Shown: positions 43,303 through 53,706, counted from the first letter of the stretch. The stretch: 64,000 nt of DNA from Streptomyces sp. SID13726 (GCF_010548375.1 NZ_JAAGLY010000001.1:434001-498000), one strand, 5' to 3'. Notes: generated by a model not told the origin, from the sequence alone. Translations and numbers: made by a program.

Positions 43303-43920
43303 TTACTGAGCGGCCTGAGGCGTACCGGTGGCCATCCCGGCCTGTGCCGTACCGGCGTCGGAACCGGGCTGTCCCGGGTCGCCCGCCGGTCCGTCCTGTG
43401 CGGCCCGCTGTGCCGACCTGCGCCGGTCCCGGCGGCTGACCCGCGGGTCCTGGTCGGGCAGCCAGCCGAAGGTGAGGATGCTGCCGACGACGCCGAGCAG
43501 GAGGCCCACCATGAAGCCGCCCAGGTTCGAGGTGAGCCAGGTGCCCATCGAGCACAGGACGCCGACGATCGAGTAGAACAGGCGCTGCCCCGGGCTGAAG
43601 AGGATCAGCAGGCCCGCCAGGATCATCAGGGTCGGCAGGAGGTAGCCCGCCACGCCCTGCATCCCGACATGCATGACGACCTTCAGCGAGGCCTTCATGG
43701 TGACCAGGATCCACGCCCCGCCCAGGGTGAGCCACAGCCCGCCCCAGAAAGGCCGTTCGTACACCCAGCGGGTGAACCTGTCCTGGCTGAGCGGAGCCTG
43801 CTGGGCGTCCACCGGCTGCCCGGCACCCATCGGCTGCTGTCCGCCCACCGCCTGCTGTCCGCCGGCCGGCTCCTGTCCGCCCGTCGGCTCCTGTCCCGCC
43901 ACGGGCTCCTGGCTCTCCAT
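43303..43920 (-). CDS. DUF6114 membrane protein
   Basis: 205 aa. ATG at 43920 shares one base with the upstream TGA (TGATG). A Gln/Gly/Pro-rich N-terminus of imperfect GGQ repeats is followed by RPFWGGLWLTLGGAWILVTM and three further hydrophobic segments, then a polar Asp/Gly/Ala-rich tail. This is the small membrane protein that regularly accompanies DUF6230 proteins in Streptomyces. Biochemical role unknown. Confidence 0.75.
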   Translation of the reverse strand: MESQEPVAGQEPTGGQEPAGGQQAVGGQQPMGAGQPVDAQQAPLSQDRFTRWVYERPFWGGLWLTLGGAWILVTMKASLKVVMHVGMQGVAGYLLPTLMILAGLLILFSPGQRLFYSIVGVLCSMGTWLTSNLGGFMVGLLLGVVGSILTFGWLPDQDPRVSRRDRRRSAQRAAQDGPAGDPGQPGSDAGTAQAGMATGTPQAAQ

Positions 43921-44585
43921 CAGCAACCCGTGCTGCTGAAGCTGAGCTTGAGGCCGGGAAGCTTGAACACGCCTGCCGTGGTGGCGTAGTTCGTCTGCCG
44001 CAGGTTGGCGATGTACACCGTGTCGGCCTGCTGGCTGAAGACGCCGAGAGGGCCCTTCACACCCGCCTTGGTGAGGGTGCTGGCGTCGTTGCCGATCTCG
44101 ATGTTGTCGAAGGAGGCGTCACCGGACAGCTCGGTCGAGTCGGTGGTCAGGTCGGTCGCCTCGACCTTCTTGTCGCCCTGGCCCGCCTTGATGAGCAGGT
44201 TGGTGCCGCCCAGGTCGACGCTCTGGCACAGCTTGGTGAGGGTCGCGCTCTTGATGGCGGAGGTCACGACCAGCACCTGGCCGCCGGTGTCACCGGCGTT
44301 CGGGCTGTTGTCCGCCATGTTGTCGAGGCCGCCGAACTGCTCGAACCCGGTGCCCTTGAGCTCCGTCGCGGTGACGGTGAAGGGCATGCCGGAGATGGCG
44401 AACTGCACCCCCAGCGCACCCTCGGCGGTGAGGATCGCGAGACCCGCGGTGATCGCCACGGCCGGAACGGCCATGATCGCGGCCCGGCGGCCCCGGACCC
44501 GTCCGCGTCTCGCGGAGCCGTCTGGGGCTTGTGGGTTGGAACCGCTTTCGGGGGTCTCAGAGGTGGTGCCGGCGGACGAGGCCAT
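43920..44585 (-). CDS. DUF6230 exported protein
   Basis: 221 aa. An Arg-rich N-terminus (RRGRVRGRRAAIMAVPAVA) leads into a hydrophobic segment, so it is anchored or secreted. The beta-rich body (VQFAISGMPFTVTATELKGT; KAGQGDKKVEATDLTTDSTE) with two Cys is typical of DUF6230, sometimes mislabelled cholesterol esterase, though no hydrolase motif is present. Coupled to the DUF6114 gene. Confidence 0.75.
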   Translation of the reverse strand: MASSAGTTSETPESGSNPQAPDGSARRGRVRGRRAAIMAVPAVAITAGLAILTAEGALGVQFAISGMPFTVTATELKGTGFEQFGGLDNMADNSPNAGDTGGQVLVVTSAIKSATLTKLCQSVDLGGTNLLIKAGQGDKKVEATDLTTDSTELSGDASFDNIEIGNDASTLTKAGVKGPLGVFSQQADTVYIANLRQTNYATTAGVFKLPGLKLSFSSTGC

Positions 44586-44744
44586 GTGCTGCTCCCATAG
44601 GCATAGTCAACGCAAGTGGGGCTCACGTGCGGTTGTGCGGCTAGATGACATGGTGTCCTGGCGCGGACAGCGGCTGCGGCGCACGTCTCCTCACAACTCC
44701 CGGCGTCTGCAAGGGCTTACCCGTACTCCGCAGTAACGCAACGG

Positions 44745-44774
44745 AAGTTACCGGCGGTTACGACCATGGGTCAA
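44745..44774 (-). promoter_or_regulatory. Candidate promoter for DUF6230-DUF6114
   Basis: On the minus strand TTGACC and TAACTT are separated by 18 bp, about 160 bp upstream of the DUF6230 start. Confidence 0.4.
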
Positions 44775-45246
44775 GCAAGTTGTGAGTAAAGGGTGTCGAT
44801 TATGCGCTACCTGTGATCAACAACGTCCCTCACTCGGGGAAATTCCCTGTTTCCTAGATCAACTCCCTTGTGATGTCTTGACGTTGACGGATGATCAGGT
44901 CTACAACTCTCCCTGGCTTCCCCCGGATCCGTGGCGCCGGATCTAAGCCGAGGGGCGGCGCTGCCCGAGTTCCCGGACCATCTGTCCATCACGGGCTCTT
45001 CACCGCCCGCATCACCACCCTCCACGGCACCCGTGCGGCCGCTTCCCCCCTGGGCCGCAGCGGGCTCGCCACCTCCCGCCCGGCCCGGCCGGAGCCCTCC
45101 CCCCATTGGGTCTCCGGCCGGTCACCGGCCGGCTGCCGTTGCCGGTCCGTCACGTACGGAGAAGGCGTGACGGACCGGTGGCGGCGGACGCCGACGTGCG
45201 TCCTCCGCACCCTCACACCCTCACCTCACGAAAGAGGCAACCCCGC
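44775..45246. other. Intergenic region upstream of small secreted protein
   Basis: 472 bp, the first part clearly less GC-rich than the genes. A possible plus-strand -35 TTGACG at 44878-44883 with TACAAC 18 bp later. No ORF or structured RNA is convincing. AAAGAGG precedes the next start. Confidence 0.4.
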
Positions 45247-45918
45247 ATGCGTATGCGCTCTCTGCTCTCCCTCACCGCCGCTGCCGCCGCCTTCGCGCTG
45301 CCCGTGGCCGTGGCCGCGTCGGCCCCCGCCGCGGCGGCCGACGTCGCGGTCCTCACCACCGGTGGTCTCGGCGGCACCGCCGTCGCCGACGGCGCGACCA
45401 TCACCGCGCCCCTGGCCAGCGGCACCACCGCGACCCTCTACTCCAGCGCGACCGGCACCACCGGCATCACCTGTGCCACCTCGCAGTTCACCGCCACGGT
45501 CGGCACCGGCGGCAACCCGACCGCCCCCGGCACGGCCACCGAGACGCTCACCGGTCACACCTTCAGCGACTGCACCTCGAACAACATCGGTGTGCTCGGC
45601 GTCACCAGCGTCACGGTCAACAACCTGTCGTACACCACCACCGTGGCGTCCGACGGCACCGTCGCCGTGACCCCGGGAAGCGCCGGCGCCATCCAGACCA
45701 CCGTCGTGCTGCGCACCCTGCTGGGCAGCGTCACCTGCGTCTACCAGGCCACGGCCGGCAATCTCAGCGGCACCGCCTCCAACACCGACAACAGCATCGC
45801 CTTCACCAACCAGCAGTTCACCCGGACCTCCGGCTCCTCGCTCTGCCCGAGCAGCGGCTTCTGGACCGCCAAGTACGGCCAGGTGACCACCGGCGGCGAA
45901 GCCGTCTACGTCAACTGA
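45247..45918 (+). CDS. Small secreted beta-rich protein, unknown function
   Basis: 223 aa from ATG at 45247. A Sec signal peptide ends near APAAAADV. The mature part is almost free of charged residues and is Thr/Ser/Gly-rich, with six Cys-containing positions (TGITCATSQF, FSDCTSNN, GSVTCVYQ, SSLCPSSG) that likely form disulfides. It resembles the Streptomyces secreted proteins often annotated only as Tat/Sec-signal hypothetical. No catalytic motif. Confidence 0.7.
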   Translation: MRMRSLLSLTAAAAAFALPVAVAASAPAAAADVAVLTTGGLGGTAVADGATITAPLASGTTATLYSSATGTTGITCATSQFTATVGTGGNPTAPGTATETLTGHTFSDCTSNNIGVLGVTSVTVNNLSYTTTVASDGTVAVTPGSAGAIQTTVVLRTLLGSVTCVYQATAGNLSGTASNTDNSIAFTNQQFTRTSGSSLCPSSGFWTAKYGQVTTGGEAVYVN

Positions 45919-45936
45919 TCGTCGTAGCGCGGTAGT

Positions 45937-46884
45937 TCAGCGTCGGCGCAGACGAAGCGCCAGGGCGGCGCCCCCGGTGAGCAACAGCACCGCGGCGGCG
46001 CCGCCCGCAAGCATGGGCGCGGACGGGCCGGAGCCGGCATCGGAGTCGGCGGCCACCGGCGTGGAGTCCGGGGCCACACCGCCCGCCGAACGCGCCACCG
46101 AAGGAGTCGGCGTGGGAGTCGCGGCCGGAGCGGACGGCGCCGGACTCTTCGCGGGCTCCTTCTCCGCCGTGTTCTCCGCCGCCTTCGACGGGGTCGGCGA
46201 GGCGGCCGTACCCGCCCCGGTCCCGCCCTTCCCGGCCGCCGCCGGGAACACCACGTCCGAGCACGAGTAGTACGTGTCCGCCGTGCTGCTGTTCTGCCAG
46301 ATCGTGTACAGCACCTGCCGTCCCGTACGGTCCTTCGGCAGCGTCAACCTGATCCGGTACGCACCGTCCGTCAGCGCCGGGTCCTTCACCTCCGCGAACG
46401 GCCGCTCCGGCAGGTCGGACCACTTCAGCGGCTTCGACGGGTCGTAGCCCGGCTCGGTGAGGTACATCCGGAACGTGCCGGTGTGCGGGATCGTCGAGAC
46501 GTACTTCATGGTCAGCGTCGCACCGGGGTTCAGTCGGGTGGCCGGCCAGTCCGTGCGGGCCAGGTCCAGGCCCCGGTAGGCGGGCAGTCCGCCGCTGCAC
46601 AGCTTCCCGTCGGGGATCGTCTGCCGGTCCCGGCCGTTCACGTTGGCGACCCGGAGGTTGTCCCAGGCCGTGAAGGGCGAGCCGTTCGCCGCGACGGCCG
46701 CCCGGCACGCGGTCGTGCTCGACGAGCCGCCGTCGGGGGAGCAGGCGTAGACCCGGCTGACCGGATCTGTCGGAGCCCCGTGGGCCTCGGCGGGCGTCGC
46801 CGCGAACACGGTCAGCAGCAACGGCGTCGCGACGGCGACCGTGGCACTCGTACGGCGGGCGGTTGTCCTGGGCATCCGGACCAT
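45937..46884 (-). CDS. AA10 lytic polysaccharide monooxygenase with C-terminal membrane anchor
   Basis: 315 aa. The signal peptide ends at AEA, exposing His35 (HGAPTDPVSR) as the N-terminal copper ligand; His134 in STIPHTGTF is the second ligand of the histidine brace. The catalytic domain ends about residue 205 (YYSCSDVVF). A Pro/Ala/Ser/Thr-rich linker of about 70 residues leads to a transmembrane segment and RLRRR at the end, so the enzyme is tethered to the cell, unlike most freely secreted LPMOs. Acts oxidatively on chitin or cellulose. Convergent with the small secreted protein. Confidence 0.85.
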   Translation of the reverse strand: MVRMPRTTARRTSATVAVATPLLLTVFAATPAEAHGAPTDPVSRVYACSPDGGSSSTTACRAAVAANGSPFTAWDNLRVANVNGRDRQTIPDGKLCSGGLPAYRGLDLARTDWPATRLNPGATLTMKYVSTIPHTGTFRMYLTEPGYDPSKPLKWSDLPERPFAEVKDPALTDGAYRIRLTLPKDRTGRQVLYTIWQNSSTADTYYSCSDVVFPAAAGKGGTGAGTAASPTPSKAAENTAEKEPAKSPAPSAPAATPTPTPSVARSAGGVAPDSTPVAADSDAGSGPSAPMLAGGAAAVLLLTGGAALALRLRRR

Positions 46885-47306
46885 CCGGAACGCCTCCTCG
46901 GGCGACGCGGGAAAGACGGGCTTCCGTGCAGTACGGGACAGGGGGCCCGGGCGTTCACCGGAACACCGGACCGTTCGCCCTCGCGCAGGGGGACCGTTCG
47001 CCCTCGCGCAGACGGACCGTTCGCCTTCGCGCAGACGCGGGCAAAGCGGCTATCCCCGGTCAACCGGCCATCACCGAGGGTGGGTTTCCGGCCTGGTCAA
47101 GGGTTTCCCCTGTATCCGCATGACCTTCTCTTTGCCTATCGTTCGACCACAGCTGACCCACAGGCCACCCCGAACGGGTCACGCACGCACCCCACGTCTG
47201 TCCGGCCGGCCGCCGCGCTCCTGGCTTCACCCCCCGCCGCTTCATCGACGAAGCGATTCGACCGCCGCTCCGCGCTGCCTGGAGCACGGCCACGAAAGGC
47301 AAGCCC
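46885..47306. other. Intergenic region before subtilisin gene
   Basis: 422 bp. Contains the 23-bp triple repeat described separately and an AT-richer stretch near 47120-47150 that should hold the subtilisin promoter. I cannot pick a convincing -35/-10 pair. No gene seen. Confidence 0.4.
46969..47037. repeat. Three tandem 23-bp repeats
   Basis: GACCGTTCGCCCTCGCGCAG plus three variable bases is repeated at 46969-46991, 46992-47014 and 47015-47037, with only one to three differences. Confidence 0.9.
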
Positions 47307-49091
<1,785 letters not shown>

Positions 49092-49138
49092 GCGGACTTC
49101 GAAGCCCGGCCTCCGAGCCGGACTTCCCCTGAGCGGAT

Positions 49139-49173
49139 GGGCCGGCCGGTGCGGATGGGGCACCGGCCGGCCC
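49139..49173. terminator. Bidirectional hairpin
   Basis: A 14-bp perfect stem (49139-49152 with 49160-49173) has a 7-nt loop. It lies between the convergent protease and TetR genes. Confidence 0.8.
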
Positions 49174-49177
49174 GTCG

Positions 49178-49840
49178 TCATGCCCGGGCGCCCACGAGTT
49201 CGGCGCTCCGCATGGACTCCAGCACCCGGAGCCCGCGGTCGGGCCGGCTGTCCAGCCCGATCAACAGCCCCGGCACCGCGATGCTGGGCAGCATATGGGT
49301 CCACATGACGGAGATCCGCCGCCCGATGTCCTTCCGCCCGGTCATCGCCCGTGACATCAACTGCACTCCGGAGAAGGCCCCCACGAGCAGTTCCGCCGAC
49401 TCCCGCGGATTGGCCATGGGCAGCAACTCGCCCTGCGCACTGGCCTCCTCGAACATCGCCTCCAGGCGCTCCACCCACTGCCGGAACGGTTCCGCGTAAT
49501 CGACGCCCGGCGCCGCGCACTGGTCGATCGTCAGCCGCACACTGCCCTGCAACAGGGGGTTGTCCAGCAGGCGCTGTCCGAAGACGAAGGAGATGTCGAG
49601 GATCTCCTGGAGCTTGCACGGATGCGGCGGTACGTCCCCGAGCGAGAGCTGCTCGTCCAGCACCGCCTGCGCCAGCGACTCCTTGGACGGGAAGTGGAAG
49701 TACAGCGCACCCTTGGTGACGTCGGCGCGCTCCAGCACCATCGCGATGGTGCTCGCGGCATACCCGTGCTCGTCGAACACGGCACCCGCGGCCTCCAGAA
49801 TCGCCCTCCGTGTCCTGACCGCACGCTCCTGCGTGGCCAT
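49178..49840 (-). CDS. Gamma-butyrolactone receptor, ArpA/ScbR family TetR repressor
   Basis: 220 aa; ATG at 49840 with GGAGGGGG upstream. The N-terminal helix-turn-helix (VFDEHGYAASTIAMVLERAD then VTKGALYFHFPSKESLAQAV) is a close match to ArpA-type receptors. The conserved ligand-pocket Trp is probably that in PFRQWVERLE. Such proteins hold target promoters off until a butyrolactone or butenolide binds. Divergent from the AfsA-type synthase, the classical arrangement, with a candidate ARE between. Confidence 0.85.
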   Translation of the reverse strand: MATQERAVRTRRAILEAAGAVFDEHGYAASTIAMVLERADVTKGALYFHFPSKESLAQAVLDEQLSLGDVPPHPCKLQEILDISFVFGQRLLDNPLLQGSVRLTIDQCAAPGVDYAEPFRQWVERLEAMFEEASAQGELLPMANPRESAELLVGAFSGVQLMSRAMTGRKDIGRRISVMWTHMLPSIAVPGLLIGLDSRPDRGLRVLESMRSAELVGARA

Positions 49841-49897
49841 AAGAACCCCCTCCCATGCGCCGGACCGGGTCTCGTCCGGCATCGATCAGGTCTCATT

Positions 49898-49925
49898 GAA
49901 AACAGACCGGAATCCCTCGTACTCT
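49898..49925. promoter_or_regulatory. Candidate autoregulatory element (ARE) between receptor and synthase
   Basis: GAAAACAGACCGG then a short spacer and CCCTCGTACTCT forms an imperfect palindrome with the A-rich/ACCGG half-site pattern of butyrolactone-receptor operators. It resembles the stretch at 50924-50952. Confidence 0.4.
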
Positions 49926-49986
49926 ATCGCTCACCGGCACGGGCACCTCGCCGTCCGTCAGGGCTTCGGAGGAACGAGGGGGAAGC

Positions 49987-50904
49987 ATGCCAGAGTCACG
50001 GCAGTCCACGGAGTCTCCGGCCGGACCCCGGCCCCTGACGGCGACCGTCCCCCGTGAACTGGTCCATCGCGCCGCCGTCGCGGAGACCTTCATCACGGGC
50101 TGGACCGGCACGGCCACCGACCGGTGCACCGTCGCCGCCCAGTGGCCCCGAGCCCATCAGTTACACGTGTCCCCCGACCGGTCGGCGTATGAACCGCTGC
50201 TGGTTGCAGAAACGGTCCGCCAAGGTGCGGCCGTCCTCTGCCACACCATCCACGGAGCCCGTCTCGACCAGCACTTCGTCCTGCACGAACTGAGCGTGGA
50301 CGTACGGCCCGAGCACCTGGCGGTCGGCGCCGTGCCGGCCGCGCCGGTGCTCGACATGGTCGCGAGCGACGTCCGGCGCCGCGCGGGGCGCCCGGTCGGG
50401 CTCCGCTACGACGCCGTCGTACGCCTCGGCGGCGAGTGCGTGGGGACCGGCGGTCTCGCCGTGACCTGGATGAACGAGCCCGTCTACCGCAGGCTGCGCG
50501 GCGGCCGTACCGCGGCCGGTGTCTCCGCCCAGCCCCTGCCGCCCGCGCTGCCGCCCGCGGCCGTGGGCCGCGACCAGGCCGTCGACGTGGTCCTGTCGCC
50601 CGCCGGTCGCCCCGACCGCTGGCGGCTGCGGATCGATACCGCGCATCCCTTTTTCTTCGACCACCCGCTGGAGCACGTCCCCGGCATGCTGCTCCTGGAG
50701 GCCGCCCGCCAGGCGGTACGGGTGCACGGGGGCGCCGAGGGACGGGAGCCGGTGTCCTTCCGGGCGGTGTTCCACCAGTTCACCGAACTCGATTTACCCG
50801 TCTGGGTGGAGGTGAGCGACGCGGGCGGCACCGACGTACAAGTGACCGCGTCACAGGGGGATTCGGTGGTCTTCGAATGCCGTGTGAGGGCCGCCGTAGC
50901 GTGA
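49987..50904 (+). CDS. Gamma-butyrolactone biosynthesis protein, AfsA/ScbA family
   Basis: 305 aa, ATG after GGAGGAACGAGGGG. Two hotdog-like A-factor domains: N-terminal VPRELVHRAAVAETFITGW and C-terminal HPFFFDHPLEHVPGMLLLEA, the family signature with Glu/Arg residues of the active site. AfsA condenses a beta-ketoacyl-ACP thioester with dihydroxyacetone phosphate to start butyrolactone synthesis. No BprA-type reductase is adjacent. Confidence 0.9.
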   Translation: MPESRQSTESPAGPRPLTATVPRELVHRAAVAETFITGWTGTATDRCTVAAQWPRAHQLHVSPDRSAYEPLLVAETVRQGAAVLCHTIHGARLDQHFVLHELSVDVRPEHLAVGAVPAAPVLDMVASDVRRRAGRPVGLRYDAVVRLGGECVGTGGLAVTWMNEPVYRRLRGGRTAAGVSAQPLPPALPPAAVGRDQAVDVVLSPAGRPDRWRLRIDTAHPFFFDHPLEHVPGMLLLEAARQAVRVHGGAEGREPVSFRAVFHQFTELDLPVWVEVSDAGGTDVQVTASQGDSVVFECRVRAAVA

Positions 50905-50923
50905 GATATCGTGTACAGCCAGT

Positions 50924-50952
50924 AAGAAACAAACGGCATACCCCGTTCTTTC
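50924..50952. promoter_or_regulatory. Candidate ARE upstream of second TetR gene
   Basis: AAGAAACAAACGG-CATAC-CCCGTTCTTTCC is an imperfect palindrome, with outer GAAA/TTTC arms and CGG/CCG-type inner halves. It lies 22 bp before the start at 50974. Confidence 0.5.
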
Positions 50953-50973
50953 CGTACCAGGAGTGTGCAGTCG

Positions 50974-51627
50974 ATGCCGAGGCAGTTACGCGCTGAACAG
51001 ACCCGCGCGACGATCATCACCGCCGCCGCTGATCTGTTCGACCGTCGTGGCTATGAGTCGACCAGTCTCAGCGACATCGTCGAGCACGCCCAAGTCACCA
51101 AGGGTGCGCTGTACTTCCACTTCGCGGCCAAGGACGATCTCGCCCACGCGATCATGGAGATCCAGTCCCGTACCTCGCGACAGGTGACCGGGGAGGTGGA
51201 CGCCCGGGGCTACACGTCCCTGGAGGCGCTGGTCCGGATCACCTTCGGGATAGCGCGGCTGTCCGTCGAGGGACCGGTGCTCAGGGCCGGGCTCCGGCTC
51301 GCCACGGGCGGGGTCGAGGTGCGGCCGCCCCTGCGTCATCCGTTCACCGAATGGCTGGAGTTGGCCACCGGGAAGCTGCTCGGCGCGGTCAAGGAGTCCG
51401 ACCTGCACCCGGAGACCGACGTGGACGCCATCGCCCACTCGCTGGTCTGCTTCTTCGTGGGGACGAGGGTCGTGGGGCGGCATCTGGAGCCGGTCGGGCG
51501 GCAGCCGCGGCGGCTCGCGGAGATGTGGCACGTGATGATCCGGGGGACGGTCCCGGTGCCTCGGCGGGCGCGGTACCTGGCCCTGGTCGGGCAGTTGGAG
51601 CAGGAGTCCCGGGGCGGCGGTGGCTGA
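50974..51627 (+). CDS. Second ArpA/ScbR-like TetR regulator (receptor or pseudo-receptor)
   Basis: 217 aa. ATG at 50974 is placed 10 nt after AGGAG; the GTG at 50965 is too close. MPRQLRAEQTRATIITAAAD and VTKGALYFHFAAKDDLAHAI are characteristic of butyrolactone receptor homologues including pseudo-receptors (ScbR2, JadR2, AvaR2 type). Same orientation as the synthase gene, 69 bp after it. Which of the two TetR proteins binds the native signal cannot be told from sequence. Confidence 0.8.
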   Translation: MPRQLRAEQTRATIITAAADLFDRRGYESTSLSDIVEHAQVTKGALYFHFAAKDDLAHAIMEIQSRTSRQVTGEVDARGYTSLEALVRITFGIARLSVEGPVLRAGLRLATGGVEVRPPLRHPFTEWLELATGKLLGAVKESDLHPETDVDAIAHSLVCFFVGTRVVGRHLEPVGRQPRRLAEMWHVMIRGTVPVPRRARYLALVGQLEQESRGGGG

Positions 51628-51710
51628 GGGCCGGTCCGGCTCGCGCCGCCCCGGCCGGTCGCGCCCCCGGTGATGCGGCTCCGCGCCCCCGCGGTGGCTA
51701 CAGTCGGTCC

Positions 51711-52880
51711 ATGTCCTTGAGCGCGGATGTCTTCCTCGGCAACGAGACCGGGTCCTTTCCTCACAGTGTGCTTGCCGAGCGGCATCCCGCGATCATCAAG
51801 CAGGTGCGGGAGGCGTTCCCGTACGGCCCCGAGCAACATCGCGCCCTGGACGCGCTGTTGGAGAGCTGTACCCACGGTGTGATCGAGCCGGTTCCGGGCC
51901 GGGACTGGGACGACCGGTACCTCGGGGAGTCCTGGTTCGACGTGCCGTGGCTCTGGTCCGAGAGCTACTTCTACCGGCGGCTGCTCGATGCCGTGGGGTA
52001 CTTCGAGGCCGGGCCCTGGCAAGGGATCGACCCGTTCCGGCCCTCCAAGCTCGCCGAGTTGGAGTCGCGGGAGACCGACGCGGAGCTGGCCGCGCTGGAC
52101 GGGCTCGCCGCGCGGTCCGTCGAGGAGCAGGGGGCCGCGCTGCTGCACGGGTCGTTGTGGGGAAACCGTGCCGATCTCGGGTTCCGGCTCTCCGACGGGG
52201 AGGCCGAGGCGCGGGACGCGGTGCCCGATCTGGTGGCCGACGACAGCGAGCGGTTCTGGTCTCTGGCCGACGGCGCCGGCACCCTCACCCTGATCGCCGA
52301 CAACGCCGGGCGGGAGCTCATCCCCGACCTCCTGCTCCTCGCCCACCTCCTCGAACACGGCCGGATCGAGCGGGCCGTACTCCATGTGAAGCCGTACCCC
52401 TACTACGTCTCCGACGCCACGACCGCCGACGTCGTCGACGCGCTGCGGCGGCTCGTGCGGGCGCCGGGGCAGGCCGCCGCGTACGGGCGGCGGCTGTGGG
52501 CGGCCATGGGAGACGGGCGGCTGAGCGTACGCGCGCACCCCTTCTCGTGCGCCCCGCTGCCGTACGCGGACATGCCCGACGACCTCCGGGCGGAGCTGGC
52601 CGGGGCGGAGTCGCCGGGGGCGGGGCTGGGGAGTGCGGGGTTCACCGTCCTGAAGGGCGATCTCAACTACCGGCGTCTGGTGGGCGACCGGCGGTGGCCG
52701 GCGACCACGCCCTTCGCCGAGGTGACCGCCCACTTCCCCGGTCCAGTCGCCGCGCTGCGCACGCTGAAGTCCGAGGTCGTCACCGGTCTCGACGCCCGCA
52801 CCGAGGCCGCGCTGGTCGCCGCGGAGGGGCAGCGCTGGCGGACCGGCGGGACCCACGCGCTCATCCAGGTCCGGTCCTGA
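51711..52880 (+). CDS. DUF89/ARMT1-type damage-control phosphatase-like protein
   Basis: 389 aa. ATG at 51711; a TACAGT -10 ends 6 nt before it, so the message is probably leaderless. DUF89 features are the ETGSFPHSVL start, ESYFYRRLLDAVGYF, LWGNRADLGFRL, the Asp-rich metal site in LIADNAGRELIPDLLLLAHL and VLKGDLNYRRLVGDRRW near the C-terminus. Family members are metal-dependent phosphatases acting on damaged sugar phosphates or similar. No operon partner is clear. Confidence 0.82.
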   Translation: MSLSADVFLGNETGSFPHSVLAERHPAIIKQVREAFPYGPEQHRALDALLESCTHGVIEPVPGRDWDDRYLGESWFDVPWLWSESYFYRRLLDAVGYFEAGPWQGIDPFRPSKLAELESRETDAELAALDGLAARSVEEQGAALLHGSLWGNRADLGFRLSDGEAEARDAVPDLVADDSERFWSLADGAGTLTLIADNAGRELIPDLLLLAHLLEHGRIERAVLHVKPYPYYVSDATTADVVDALRRLVRAPGQAAAYGRRLWAAMGDGRLSVRAHPFSCAPLPYADMPDDLRAELAGAESPGAGLGSAGFTVLKGDLNYRRLVGDRRWPATTPFAEVTAHFPGPVAALRTLKSEVVTGLDARTEAALVAAEGQRWRTGGTHALIQVRS

Positions 52881-52953
52881 GGGGCGTTATGCTGCCGACT
52901 TGTACCGGTGGGCTGCCATACGTCCCGCCGACGGGCAGCGAAAGAGGACGTCA

Positions 52954-53706
52954 TTGACCCCGCGGTACCTGAGCAATCCAGGGGAGCCCGTCTACGACGT
53001 GGACGCACGGCGCTACGTCGACGTCACGGACGCCCGTGACGAAGCCGATCTGCACGACGTGTTCACGGACATCTACCGCACCAACCGCTGGGGCTCCGAC
53101 GAGACCCGCTCAGGACCCGGCTCCGAGCTCCAGCGCATGAAGCGGGTGATCACCCAACTCGGCAGGCTCATCAAGGACTTGGACGTCCGCTCGGTGCTCG
53201 ACGCCCCCTGCGGCGACTTCAACTGGATGCAGCACGTCGACCTGCACGGCGCCTCCTACCTCGGCGGTGACGTCGTCGCCGAGCTGGTCGAGGCCAACCG
53301 CGCCAACCACCCCGGCCCCGACCGGGAGTTCCAGCTCCTCGACTTCACCGCGCAGCCGGTGCCGCGGGTCGATCTCATCGTGTGCCGGGACGCCCTCGTG
53401 CACTTCTCCTACCAGCACGTCGTGGAGGCGCTGACCCGCTTCCGGGAGAGCGGCTCGCGCTATCTGCTCACCACGACCTTCTCCCGGACCCCCGCCAACA
53501 CCGACATCCTCACCGGCTGGTGGCGCCCCGTCGACCTGTGCAAGGAGCCCTTCGGACTGCCCGAACCGCTCCAGGTCATCGGGGACGAGGAGTCCGACGA
53601 CTTCTACGACGACAAGGCGCTCGCCCTCTGGGACCTCCGGCAGATCCCGGCCCGCTTCCCGGGTTACGAGCCCGCGGTCGCCGAGTCCGGATCGCTCGGC
53701 GCCTGA
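52954..53706 (+). CDS. Class I SAM-dependent methyltransferase
   Basis: 250 aa from TTG at 52954 with AAAGAGG upstream. Motif I is VRSVLDAPCGDFNWMQHV, motif II VDLIVCRDALVHFSY. The N-terminal segment FTDIYRTNRWGSDETRSGPG is typical of a bacterial family often found near glycan or capsule genes. Substrate unknown. Its last 43 bp overlap the 3' end of the opposite-strand NB-ARC/TPR gene. Confidence 0.75.
   Translation: MTPRYLSNPGEPVYDVDARRYVDVTDARDEADLHDVFTDIYRTNRWGSDETRSGPGSELQRMKRVITQLGRLIKDLDVRSVLDAPCGDFNWMQHVDLHGASYLGGDVVAELVEANRANHPGPDREFQLLDFTAQPVPRVDLIVCRDALVHFSYQHVVEALTRFRESGSRYLLTTTFSRTPANTDILTGWWRPVDLCKEPFGLPEPLQVIGDEESDDFYDDKALALWDLRQIPARFPGYEPAVAESGSLGA

Noticed and set aside
42801..43439. 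Plus-strand ORF across 42.8-43.4 kb
   Set aside because: Starts inside the methyltransferase gene and ends inside DUF6114; only a short central part looks protein-like and cannot be assigned.
44878..44907. Plus-strand promoter TTGACG-18-TACAAC for the small secreted protein
   Set aside because: The -10 lacks the final T and lies 340 bp from the start; mentioned only in the intergenic note.
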